Of a stretch of 6,065 nt of DNA, positions 1 through 6,064 are shown piece after piece (within the stretch, counting starts at the first letter, position 1; each line of letters opens with the position of its first letter). The notes beneath the pieces are model-generated. The model had not been told where the DNA came from, made no database searches, and was given only the letters and a program-made list of their open reading frames with translations. The DNA comes from an uncultured Sutterella sp. (GTDB lineage: Bacteria > Pseudomonadota > Gammaproteobacteria > Burkholderiales > Burkholderiaceae_F): the NCBI GenBank assembly GCA_900552195.1, contig URYO01000082.1, positions 1 through 6,065 on the forward strand, in the 5' to 3' direction. A program made the position numbers and the translations under genes.

Positions 1-1
1 G

Positions 2-19
2 ACAGTGAGATAACACTGT
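2..19. repeat. Short perfect inverted repeat upstream of the kinase gene
   Basis: ACAGTG (2-7) and CACTGT (14-19) are perfect reverse complements separated by six bases, AGATAA. Only three T residues follow the right arm, so it is a weak candidate for the terminator of a gene lying to the left of the window. It also sits about 40 to 57 bases before the predicted transcription start of the kinase gene, where an operator could lie. A 6-bp palindromic pair can arise by chance, so the role is undecided. Confidence 0.25.
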
Positions 20-43
20 TTGGTGAATTTAGAATAACGTGGG

Positions 44-53
44 TGCTTATAAA
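44..53 (+). promoter_or_regulatory. Extended -10 promoter element, possibly giving a leaderless mRNA
   Basis: The sequence TGCTTATAAA contains a TG one base before TTATAA (47-52), which fits the extended -10 pattern. An overlapping register gives TATAAA at 48-53. No good -35 hexamer lies 16 to 18 bases upstream, which extended -10 promoters can tolerate. Transcription would start six or seven bases downstream, at or beside A59 of the kinase ATG. There is no Shine-Dalgarno sequence before that ATG, which fits a leaderless start. This is a motif match only. Confidence 0.35.
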
Positions 54-58
54 GACCG

Positions 59-748
59 ATGACTCAGACGGATATCAAACCGTTTACTAAAGAAGATCTC
101 GAGAAGGCTGATGTGCAGCTGCTTCGTGACGGTCGATGGGGAAATGCTCGAGTGTCTGTAGCTAACGTCAATGGTGAGCGCTGGACGATCAAAGATTTTT
201 CCAATCGACACTGGCTTGTTAAAAACAGCTTTGCAAAGTTTGTGCTCTGGCGCGAACTAAAAGCGGTTCGTAAGCTTCACGGCCTCGAAGGTGTTCCGAC
301 GGAAGCCTTTATGGTGACGCCGCACATGCTTGCAATTGAATACATTCCCGGACGAGTTCTGAATCGTGTTCCGAAAGAAGAAGTTTCCCCGGCCTTCTTG
401 GAAGAGTGCGAAGAGATTATTCGATCGATCCATGCCCGGCATCTGGTTCATTTGGATACTCGCGGAACCAGCAATTGGGTGATGCAGGTAAACGGAAAGC
501 CCGCGTTGATTGATTTTCAAGCCAGCGTGGATACGCAGGGTCTTCCAAAAAAAATTCGTTCTTTTATGGAAGACATGGATATCGGCGGTGTTTATAAGAA
601 GTGGAAGAAGTATTGCCCGAAAGAGATGGGCGAATTTCGCGAAAAGGAAAACGAGCGCATTGCCAAACTTAGAAAGCTTTGGATTCTGCGCGGATACTTC
701 GGCGTGAAAAAACACAACGCCAAGCACGGCAAGCCGATTGATAACTAA
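59..748 (+). CDS. Small RIO/InaA-like protein kinase-fold phosphotransferase
   Basis: This 229-residue protein has the core landmarks of the protein-kinase fold: a probable ATP-anchoring lysine (K45 in WTIKDF), a helix-C glutamate (E66 in WREL), a hinge-like EYIPGR (94-99), a catalytic loop HLDTRGTSN (131-139) with D133 and N139, and a metal-binding aspartate D152 in LIDFQAS. The lysine-rich C-terminus (about 180-226) follows the fold. D133 and N139 are six residues apart, one more than the usual HxDxxxxN, and the DFG motif reads DFQ. From memory, both occur in a family of compact bacterial RIO-like or lipopolysaccharide-kinase (InaA/KdkA)-like proteins of about this length. The substrate, protein or envelope sugar, cannot be told from sequence. 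There is no signal peptide or membrane segment, so it is probably cytosolic. The ATG at 59 has no Shine-Dalgarno; the first 20 residues precede the fold, so a later start cannot be excluded. ettA follows after 30 bp but has its own promoter. Confidence 0.65.
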   Translation: MTQTDIKPFTKEDLEKADVQLLRDGRWGNARVSVANVNGERWTIKDFSNRHWLVKNSFAKFVLWRELKAVRKLHGLEGVPTEAFMVTPHMLAIEYIPGRVLNRVPKEEVSPAFLEECEEIIRSIHARHLVHLDTRGTSNWVMQVNGKPALIDFQASVDTQGLPKKIRSFMEDMDIGGVYKKWKKYCPKEMGEFREKENERIAKLRKLWILRGYFGVKKHNAKHGKPIDN

Positions 749-766
749 TTTATTAAGACTTATAAC
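738..766 (+). promoter_or_regulatory. Sigma70-type promoter for ettA (-35 TTGATA, -10 TATAAC)
   Basis: TTGATA (738-743) matches five of six bases of the -35 consensus, and TATAAC (761-766) five of six of the -10 consensus, with the optimal 17-base spacer. The -35 box lies within the last codons of the upstream kinase gene. Transcription would begin near 772-774, only five to seven bases before the ettA ATG at 779, too short a leader to hold a Shine-Dalgarno sequence. It probably drives ettA and the closely following mnmC. Confidence 0.55.
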
Positions 767-778
767 CAGCTTATTTTT

Positions 779-2440
779 ATGGCTCAATTTGTATACACAA
801 TGAACCGCGTGGGCAAAATTGTTCCGCCCAAGCGTCAAATTCTTAAAGACATTTCTTTGTCTTTCTTCCCGGGCGCCAAAATCGGCGTCTTAGGTTTAAA
901 CGGCGCCGGTAAATCTACGCTGCTCAAGATTATGGCCGGCGTGGACACCGAGATTGAAGGCGAAGCCATTCCGATGCCCGGCATCAAGATCGGCTACCTG
1001 CCTCAGGAACCGATTCTTGATCCTGAGAAAACCGTTCGCGAAACCGTTGCCGAAGGTTTAGGCGACATTTTCGACGCTCAGGAAAAACTGAACAAAGTTT
1101 ATGAGGCTTATGCCGATCCTGACGCTGATTTTGACGCCTTAGCTGCAGAGCAGGCTCGCCTGGAAGCTATCATCGCGACCGGGGGTACCAACGCTGATAC
1201 GCAGATGGAAATCGCGGCTGACGCACTTCGTCTTCCGCCTTGGGACGCTAAGATCGGCAATCTCTCCGGCGGTGAAAAGCGCCGTGTTGCACTCTGCCGT
1301 CTGCTGCTGTCCAAGCCGGATATGCTTCTTCTTGACGAACCGACCAACCACCTGGACGCAGAAAGTGTGGACTGGCTCGAACAGTTCCTCCAGCACTTCC
1401 CCGGAACTGTGGTTGCTGTGACCCACGACCGTTACTTCCTGGACAACGCTGCCGAGTGGATCCTTGAATTGGACCGCGGGCACGGTATCCCCTGGAAGGG
1501 CAACTATTCTTCCTGGCTTGATCAGAAAGAACAGCGCTTAGAGCTGGAACAGAAGAAAGAAGACGCCCGCATCAAGGCAATGAAGCACGAGCTTGAATGG
1601 GTTCGTCAGAACGCCAAGGGCAGACAGGCCAAGAGCAAGGCTCGTCTGAACCGCTTCGAAGAAATGTCGAGCTACGAATATCAGAAGCGCAACGAGACCA
1701 ACGAAATCTTCATTCCGGTGGCTGACCGCCTCGGCGATAAAGTGATCGAATTCAAGAATGTTTCGAAGGGCTTCGGTGACCGTCTCCTGATTGACGACCT
1801 GAGCTTCTCCATTCCTCCCGGAGCGATTGTCGGCGTGATCGGCCCGAACGGTGCTGGTAAATCCACGCTCTTCAAGATGATCACAGGTAAAGAAACACCG
1901 GATTCCGGCGAAATCGATATCGGACCGACCGTCAAACTCAGCGCTGTTTCTCAGACACGTGAGTCTCTTCCGAACGACAAGACCGTTTGGGAAGCTGTTT
2001 CCGACGGTTTGGATATCCTGAAGGTCGGTAAATTCGAAATGCCGAGCCGTGCTTATCTCGGCCGCTTCAACTTCAAGGGCGGAGATCAGCAGAAGATCGT
2101 CGGAACACTCTCCGGCGGTGAACGCGGACGTCTCCACATGGCTAAGACACTGCTTGCCGGCGGCAACGTTCTTCTTCTTGACGAGCCGTCTAACGACTTG
2201 GATGTTGAAACACTGCGTGCTTTGGAAGAAGCATTGCTGGAATTTGCGGGCTGCGCCATGGTCATTTCTCACGACCGCTGGTTCTTAGACCGTATCGCCA
2301 CTCATATCCTGGCTTTTGAAGGCGACTCCAAGGTCGAGTTCTTTGCCGGCAACTACACTGAGTACGAAGCCGACAAGAAACGCAGACTCGGAGATGCAGC
2401 AACACCGCACAGACTGCGCTTCAAGCCGCTCAAACACTAA
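779..2440 (+). CDS. ettA: Energy-dependent translational throttle protein EttA (ABC-F ATPase)
   Basis: EttA binds the ribosomal E site and, depending on the ATP/ADP ratio, gates the step from the initiation complex into elongation; it is a soluble ABC-F protein, not a transporter. The 553 residues nearly equal E. coli EttA (555). Domain order: NBD1 with Walker A GLNGAGKS (39-46), signature LSGGEKRR (162-169), Walker B LLLDEP (183-188, catalytic E187) and switch H216. The EttA-type arm insertion lies at about 95-140. The interdomain linker that contacts P-site tRNA spans about 245-312, with the basic stretch WVRQNAKGRQAKSKARL (274-290). NBD2 has Walker A GPNGAGKS (355-362), signature LSGGERGR (444-451), Walker B LLLDEP (465-470, E469) and H498. 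All ATPase residues are intact. The MAQFVYTMNRVGKIVPPKR start matches the E. coli N-terminus as I recall it, which fixes the ATG at 779 despite the absence of a Shine-Dalgarno. NBD2 reads SNDLD where E. coli has TNDLD, a mild change. mnmC follows after 8 bp. Confidence 0.97.
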   Translation: MAQFVYTMNRVGKIVPPKRQILKDISLSFFPGAKIGVLGLNGAGKSTLLKIMAGVDTEIEGEAIPMPGIKIGYLPQEPILDPEKTVRETVAEGLGDIFDAQEKLNKVYEAYADPDADFDALAAEQARLEAIIATGGTNADTQMEIAADALRLPPWDAKIGNLSGGEKRRVALCRLLLSKPDMLLLDEPTNHLDAESVDWLEQFLQHFPGTVVAVTHDRYFLDNAAEWILELDRGHGIPWKGNYSSWLDQKEQRLELEQKKEDARIKAMKHELEWVRQNAKGRQAKSKARLNRFEEMSSYEYQKRNETNEIFIPVADRLGDKVIEFKNVSKGFGDRLLIDDLSFSIPPGAIVGVIGPNGAGKSTLFKMITGKETPDSGEIDIGPTVKLSAVSQTRESLPNDKTVWEAVSDGLDILKVGKFEMPSRAYLGRFNFKGGDQQKIVGTLSGGERGRLHMAKTLLAGGNVLLLDEPSNDLDVETLRALEEALLEFAGCAMVISHDRWFLDRIATHILAFEGDSKVEFFAGNYTEYEADKKRRLGDAATPHRLRFKPLKH

Positions 2441-2448
2441 GAGTCGAT

Positions 2449-4299
2449 ATGACTATTGCTCAAGGGAAGATTTCTCTTGACGACTGGGGCTGTGCATACA
2501 GCCCCGAGTTCGGAGATGTATATGCGTCCAAAGACGGGGCTTACGAACAGTCCCGTTTTGTTTTTTTGGGCGGAAACCGGCTGCCTGAGAGGTGGCAGGG
2601 AAAGGCTCAGTTCACGATCGTTGAGAACGGGTTCGGCCTCGGCACAAACTTTTTGACGACGCTGAAGGCGTGGCGAGAGGATCCGAAAAGGAGCGGCAAG
2701 CTTTTTTACTTGGCGATCGAGGGCTTTCCTCTCCAGGGAACAGACATCAAGACATTTGCATCTTCGGCGCTAAGAGCGGAGGCTGAAGAACTGGCCTACA
2801 AGTGGCCCACGGTGACGCCCGGTGTTCATCGTCTGACTTTTGACGGCGGACGTGTAGTTTTAGACCTTTATTTCATGCCGGCATCTGCCGCAGCTAAGAA
2901 ATTGCCCGGCGCTTTTGATGCGTTCTATCCGGACGGATTTTCTCCGAAGAAGAATCCCGAGATGTGGGAGCCGAGGCTTCTCAAGGCAATTTGTTCTCAT
3001 GCTAAAGAAGACGCGACGCTCGCGACCTGGTGCGTCGCTTCTGCCGTGAGAAAAGCTTTTAACGAAGCCGGCTTTACGATCCAAAAAGTTCCAGGTTTTG
3101 GGCATAAGTCAGAGATGACCGTTGGGCGCTTTGAACCTAAGTTCAAGCATCGTCGATCAACCGCTTTTTTGAGTACAGCGAATGAACCTCAAACAGCGAT
3201 TGTGATCGGAGCCGGTCTGGCCGGTTCCGCTGTGGCTTGCGAGCTGGCAAGCCGAGGCGTCAAAGTGCAAGTGATTGATGCGGGTCCGGTGGGAGCCTCA
3301 GGCGCTTCTGCGCTTCGTTGGGGTGTGGTACATGCTCAGCCCTCCGGAGACGATAATCAGCTGTTCAGGCTGACAAGGTCAGGCTTGGAGAAGCTGCAGG
3401 AAGAACTGAGCAGCTATCCGGAGTTAGTCCGGACGTCGGGCCTTTTCCAGATGGCCAGAGATGAAGGTGAACTTCAAAAATGGCAGCAGTGGTTTGCACA
3501 GTCAAAACCATTTGCTTTTCCGAATGACTTCCTTCGGTTGATGTCGGCGGAAGAAGCAAAATCAAAAATCGGTCTAAAGCCTCGGTTGGGCGGCCTTTGG
3601 CACGAGGGCGCCGGAATCGTTGCCGTCGCTGAGTGGGTAAGGGCGCGATTGAATCGTTCAGGTACATCTTTGCTGTTGAACACCCGGGTAGGTTCTCTAT
3701 CGAAGCACGATCAAAAGTGGCAGGCCAAAGATGCTTTCAGACAAATCATCGCAGAGGCGGACGTGGTGGTTGTGTGCTGTGCGGCGGAAACTGCAAATCT
3801 TCTTCCCGGGATCGAACTTCCGTTAACCCGATGGAAAGGCAGATTGTCACTGCTTTGTGACGGCGCTTTAGCGGACTTAAAAGGCGCAGTGACCGGGCCC
3901 GGCTATGCGATTCATAGTCCTGACAGCTGGATCGGGGTCGGTGCAACCTATGAAAGCTCCGACAAACAGATGTCACCGCAAGAAGCACATCTAAAGAATC
4001 TTTCTCACTTAAAGGATTTATTTCCGCAATTAAGCCACGCAGATGCGGCCGGATTTTATGAAGGATTCCGCTGTGTCGCGCCGGATCGCTTGCCGGTTGT
4101 CGGCCAAGTTTCGGCGACAGGCGACTTTCAGAATGCGTCAGGTATTTACGTAAGCTGTGCTATGGGGTCCCGAGGAACGGTGTTTAATGAACTTGCTGCC
4201 AAAGTCATCGCGGCACAAATGTTTAATGAACCGATTCCGTTAGAAGCCGATCTTCTGCGGGCAATTGATCCGAGCAGATTTCTCAAAAAGTCTCGGTAA
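2449..4299 (+). CDS. mnmC: Bifunctional tRNA mnm5(s2)U34 biosynthesis protein MnmC
   Basis: MnmC completes the wobble modification mnm5(s2)U34 in certain tRNAs: its FAD-dependent oxidase half removes the carboxymethyl group from cmnm5U, and its methyltransferase half methylates the product using S-adenosylmethionine. Both halves are present in the usual order. The N-terminal methyltransferase (about 1-235) carries the SAM-binding loop ENGFGLGTNF (59-68), the DGFSPKKNPEMW motif (162-173) with the probable catalytic D162, and GFGHKSEM (216-223). The C-terminal oxidase (about 248-616) begins with a Rossmann FAD motif, GAGLAG (254-259) with acidic D277, followed by GASGAS (282-287), and ends with GSRG (573-576) and AAQMFNEPIP (588-597), close to the E. 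coli C-terminus as remembered. At 616 residues it is somewhat shorter than E. coli MnmC (668) but has no broken domain. The ATG at 2449 is 8 bp past the ettA stop, with a weak GAG at 2441-2443 as ribosome-binding sequence, so it is probably co-transcribed with ettA. Confidence 0.95.
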   Translation: MTIAQGKISLDDWGCAYSPEFGDVYASKDGAYEQSRFVFLGGNRLPERWQGKAQFTIVENGFGLGTNFLTTLKAWREDPKRSGKLFYLAIEGFPLQGTDIKTFASSALRAEAEELAYKWPTVTPGVHRLTFDGGRVVLDLYFMPASAAAKKLPGAFDAFYPDGFSPKKNPEMWEPRLLKAICSHAKEDATLATWCVASAVRKAFNEAGFTIQKVPGFGHKSEMTVGRFEPKFKHRRSTAFLSTANEPQTAIVIGAGLAGSAVACELASRGVKVQVIDAGPVGASGASALRWGVVHAQPSGDDNQLFRLTRSGLEKLQEELSSYPELVRTSGLFQMARDEGELQKWQQWFAQSKPFAFPNDFLRLMSAEEAKSKIGLKPRLGGLWHEGAGIVAVAEWVRARLNRSGTSLLLNTRVGSLSKHDQKWQAKDAFRQIIAEADVVVVCCAAETANLLPGIELPLTRWKGRLSLLCDGALADLKGAVTGPGYAIHSPDSWIGVGATYESSDKQMSPQEAHLKNLSHLKDLFPQLSHADAAGFYEGFRCVAPDRLPVVGQVSATGDFQNASGIYVSCAMGSRGTVFNELAAKVIAAQMFNEPIPLEADLLRAIDPSRFLKKSR

Positions 4300-4304
4300 A
4301 CGGA

Positions 4305-4336
4305 GCATTGTTGAGCCTGCGGCCGACTCGTAGAAT
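4305..4336 (+). promoter_or_regulatory. Weak candidate promoter before rarD
   Basis: TAGAAT (4331-4336) resembles a -10 box and directly abuts the first rarD ATG. The best upstream partner, TTGTTG at about 4308-4313, lies 17 bases away but matches only the TTG of the -35 consensus. If it is used, transcription would start near 4343, inside the longer reading frame, and translation would have to begin at the second ATG (4370). Read-through from mnmC, 37 bp upstream with no visible terminator, is at least as likely. Confidence 0.2.
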
Positions 4337-5281
4337 ATGAGCCAAAACAAATCCCAAAAAATACCATCTATGACCGCTCAAACCAAAGGACTTCTTGCCG
4401 CAGTCGGCGCCTATCTCTGCTGGGGCTTCATGCCCTTGTACTGGGCTCTATTCGGAAGCGTATGCGGCTGGGAAGTTATCGGTCATCGAGTGCTTTGGTC
4501 TCTGATTCTGATCTCAGCGTTTCTGATGCTGATCGGGCGGTTTTCCGAGATCTTCAGTACGCTTCGCAGCTTCAAAAAGAAGCCGATCCAATACTTCAAC
4601 TTATTTGCCGCAGCATCTATTGCGGCGATTAACTGGTGGATCAACGTTTACGCGGCCACGTCCAACCAAGTCGTGGAACTTGGCATTGGGATGTTTTTAA
4701 CGCCATTGTTTACCGTTGCGCTCGGTGTGGTGTTTTTTAGAGAGCGTCTGAGCCGATTAAAACAGCTAAGTGTGTTTCTGCCTTTTCTCGGCGTCTGCAT
4801 CATGATCTATACGCTCGGTCGGATGCCTTGGATTGCATTGGGCGTTTCTTCTTCATGGGCGCTTTACGGTGTCTTTAAGAAGCGGCTCGGCATCGATCCT
4901 TGGGTGAGCAATGCCTTGGAAGCGTCTCTCATGCTTCCGTTTGCGATTGCCTACCTGTTCTATCTTGACGCTAACGGTGTCGGAGCTTTCGTCGCTGGCG
5001 GAACTTACATCACAATTCTTCTCATCAACGTAGGGCTTGTGACATCGGTACCGATGATTGCTTTCTCGGCTGCAGCAAATGTCCTTCCGCTGACGATCCT
5101 TGGGTTTATTCAGTACATGAACCCGATTCTCACGCTGCTTGTGGGCTTGGTTTTCTTCCATGAACCGTTCAATCATCAGCAGTTCATCCCGTTATTATTT
5201 ATTTGGGCAGGCATTCTGACTTTCATCTACAGCGAATTTAGAGAGAAAGCGGCTCGAAGAATTCAAACTTCACAGGCTTGA
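4337..5281 (+). CDS. rarD: RarD-type EamA/DMT-superfamily permease
   Basis: This is a predicted inner-membrane permease of the drug/metabolite transporter superfamily, RarD branch. RarD was named from a chloramphenicol-resistance context in Pseudomonas; its natural substrate is not established. The 314 residues hold about ten hydrophobic helices (near 18-38, 50-68, 88-106, 113-134, 143-160, 164-181, 196-212, 222-242, 246-272 and 282-299), the expected two times five EamA arrangement. Family-like segments include AYLCWGFMPLYW (25-36), HRVLWS (50-55), a GERFRR-like FRERLSR (134-140), and LGFIQYMNP (255-263), matching LGFFQYIGP of E. coli RarD as remembered. The tail after residue 300 is basic and probably cytoplasmic. 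The start is uncertain: ATG 4337 gives 314 residues, while ATG 4370 (Met12, reading MTAQTKGLL) gives 303 and aligns better with the E. coli N-terminus. Neither has a clear Shine-Dalgarno. The gene lies 37 bp after mnmC on the same strand. Confidence 0.9.
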   Translation: MSQNKSQKIPSMTAQTKGLLAAVGAYLCWGFMPLYWALFGSVCGWEVIGHRVLWSLILISAFLMLIGRFSEIFSTLRSFKKKPIQYFNLFAAASIAAINWWINVYAATSNQVVELGIGMFLTPLFTVALGVVFFRERLSRLKQLSVFLPFLGVCIMIYTLGRMPWIALGVSSSWALYGVFKKRLGIDPWVSNALEASLMLPFAIAYLFYLDANGVGAFVAGGTYITILLINVGLVTSVPMIAFSAAANVLPLTILGFIQYMNPILTLLVGLVFFHEPFNHQQFIPLLFIWAGILTFIYSEFREKAARRIQTSQA

Positions 5282-5429
5282 TGCTGAAGCAGAACTTCGC
5301 ATAAAAGCGGGTGCGAGGAGCATCTTCTTCGGAGCGTGAAATAGTCATAGATTGCACGCTAACTGACTGAAGGAACGTCAAAAATCACTTATCATTACGC
5401 CTTGCTTTTTGTTTTGGTCGGTGTTTTTT
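5282..5429. other. Intergenic gap between rarD and the small membrane-protein gene
   Basis: This 148-bp stretch contains no recognisable RNA gene. A small hairpin right after rarD (GAAG at 5285-5288 with CTTC at 5294-5297, loop of five) has no T-run and is too weak to call a terminator. GGAGC occurs twice as a direct repeat (near 5318 and 5332). A TATCAT (5390-5395) could be a -10 box for the next gene, but no good -35 accompanies it. Confidence 0.5.
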
Positions 5430-5786
5430 ATGTTTATCGTCTCTCGTAATCGAGCTCCGTGGGTCGCTTTTGCGTTTATCGCAGTGGTGTCTATCGGAGC
5501 TTTCATGCGTTTTCAGCAAAGTGCGGAAACCGACGCGAAAAACTTAGAACTCGATCGAGAAGAGTTTCAGCTTTTTAAAAAAGATTTAGCTCCGATTAAT
5601 TTGCCCGAGAAGATGATGAATTCGACAGTTCTTTTCGAGCTGTTCCGCTGCGGTGTTCGTTCTATTAACGAAGCCGGCTACTGCAATAAGATCGGAGAGG
5701 ATTTTTTCAGCCAGCTGTCTGACGAACAAAAGAAAGCCATTCGTCCGATTTTCAATAAATATTTCAGTAACCGTCCCGTCAGGTAG
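5430..5786 (+). CDS. Hypothetical small single-pass membrane protein with two cysteines
   Basis: I do not recognise this family. From the ATG at 5430 it is 118 residues: a short basic N-terminus (SRNR), one hydrophobic helix ([18 protein letters not shown], about residues 9-26), then a polar, helix-prone domain of about 90 residues ending in [20 protein letters not shown]. The positive-inside rule predicts a cytoplasmic N-terminus and a periplasmic C-terminal domain. Two cysteines there, Cys74 and Cys85 (in RCGVRS and GYCNKI), could form a disulfide, as in an oxidising periplasm; this is inference. An upstream in-frame TTG at 5409 would add seven hydrophobic residues (total 125), but ATG is preferred because no Shine-Dalgarno favours TTG. 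The gene lies 11 bp before uppP, so the two may be co-transcribed. Codon use and protein-like composition support a real gene. Confidence 0.65.
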   Translation: MFIVSRNRAPWVAFAFIAVVSIGAFMRFQQSAETDAKNLELDREEFQLFKKDLAPINLPEKMMNSTVLFELFRCGVRSINEAGYCNKIGEDFFSQLSDEQKKAIRPIFNKYFSNRPVR

Positions 5787-5797
5787 GCAGTATTCTC

Positions 5798-6019
5798 ATG
5801 GATTGGATTCTTTATTTAAAAGCCGTCATTCTCGGTATCGTTGAGGGTTTGACGGAGTTTTTGCCGGTCTCTTCCACCGGTCACTTGATTGTTGCCGGCA
5901 GCTTACTTGACTACACAGGACAGGAAGCAGATACCTTTTACATCGCGATTCAGGCCGGCGCTATCTTTGCGGTGTGCTGGCACTATAGTCAGCATTTCCG
6001 TTTCCCAATCGTAAGATAA
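5798..6019 (+). CDS. uppP: uppP 5' portion, undecaprenyl-diphosphate phosphatase, cut off by a junction
   Basis: UppP (BacA) is an integral inner-membrane enzyme that dephosphorylates undecaprenyl diphosphate, recycling the lipid carrier for peptidoglycan and other envelope polymers; overexpression gives bacitracin resistance. The N-terminus is unmistakable: the motif EGLTE (16-20) with its two glutamates, [10 protein letters not shown] (21-30) with H29, and the second conserved stretch [13 protein letters not shown] (49-61). Family members are about 270 residues long, but here similarity ends near Tyr63 (base 5986). The frame then adds ten residues unlike UppP ([10 protein letters not shown]) before a TAA at 6017-6019. 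The second catalytic region and most membrane helices are missing, so this product would not be functional. The ATG at 5798 is set by the family N-terminus; AGG-rich sequence at 5781-5788, overlapping the previous stop codon, may serve as ribosome-binding site. The break coincides with antisense coding-like sequence, pointing to a rearrangement or assembly join rather than a point mutation. Confidence 0.85.
   Translation: MDWILYLKAVILGIVEGLTEFLPVSSTGHLIVAGSLLDYTGQEADTFYIAIQAGAIFAVCWHYSQHFRFPIVR
5982..5989. repeat. 8-bp perfect palindrome at the uppP break point
   Basis: ACTATAGT is its own reverse complement and overlaps the last UppP-like codon (Tyr63, 5984-5986). To its left the + strand encodes UppP; to its right the minus strand is the coding-looking one. 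A shared palindrome is a plausible place for strand-switching during amplification, for a false overlap in assembly, or for a real inverted join. Confidence 0.6.
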
Positions 6020-6064
6020 GGGATTGATGTCAACAACCCGGGTTCCGGTTTGTTGGGCGATGAG
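5984..6064 (-). CDS. Partial reading frame resembling the C-terminal part of a metal ABC transporter substrate-binding protein
   Basis: Read on the minus strand from the window end, the frame is open and gives [16 protein letters not shown] followed by [11 protein letters not shown]. The pattern of a short helix, TGxxVVxI, then NPL/DPL and an acidic, aromatic stretch resembles the last lobe of ZnuA/TroA-family periplasmic zinc or manganese binding proteins (cluster A-9), where xxxTGxxVVxLDPL precedes the terminal helix. The gene would begin beyond the right edge of the window. Its natural 3' end is missing: the frame runs on antisense through uppP to a TAA at 5903-5905, and that part ([10 protein letters not shown] and on) looks like an antisense shadow. 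The homology is from memory and rests on about 27 residues. A real coding fragment is likely; the exact family is less certain. Confidence 0.45.

Noticed and set aside
257..838. A 193-codon open frame on the minus strand opposite the kinase gene
   Set aside because: It is a shadow of the kinase frame and runs into the ettA start; the kinase motifs on the + strand are far better support.
1538..2272. A 244-codon open frame on the minus strand opposite ettA
   Set aside because: It lies entirely antisense to the strongly conserved ettA coding sequence and its translation shows no domain; long antisense frames are expected opposite codon-biased genes.
5282..5340. Possible rho-independent terminator after rarD
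   Set aside because: The only hairpin has a stem of four to five pairs and no T-tract.
5238..5348. A 36-codon minus-strand frame (MTISRSEEDAPRTRFYAKF...) overlapping the rarD end
   Set aside because: It looks somewhat protein-like, but there is no Shine-Dalgarno, its 3' half is antisense to rarD, and the TTGACG upstream (5381-5376) has no well-spaced -10. It is too weak to call a gene.
5409..5429. TTG start extending the small membrane protein by seven residues
   Set aside because: No ribosome-binding sequence supports it, and the ATG at 5430 leaves a complete basic-then-hydrophobic anchor.
5791..5796. TATTCT immediately before the uppP ATG as a -10 box
   Set aside because: There is no matching -35 and a transcript would start inside the gene; AT-rich bases before a start codon are common.
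5903..5983. Continuation of the minus-strand frame through uppP to a TAA at 5903-5905
   Set aside because: This part is antisense to well-conserved UppP codons, so only the segment right of about 5984 is credible as coding.
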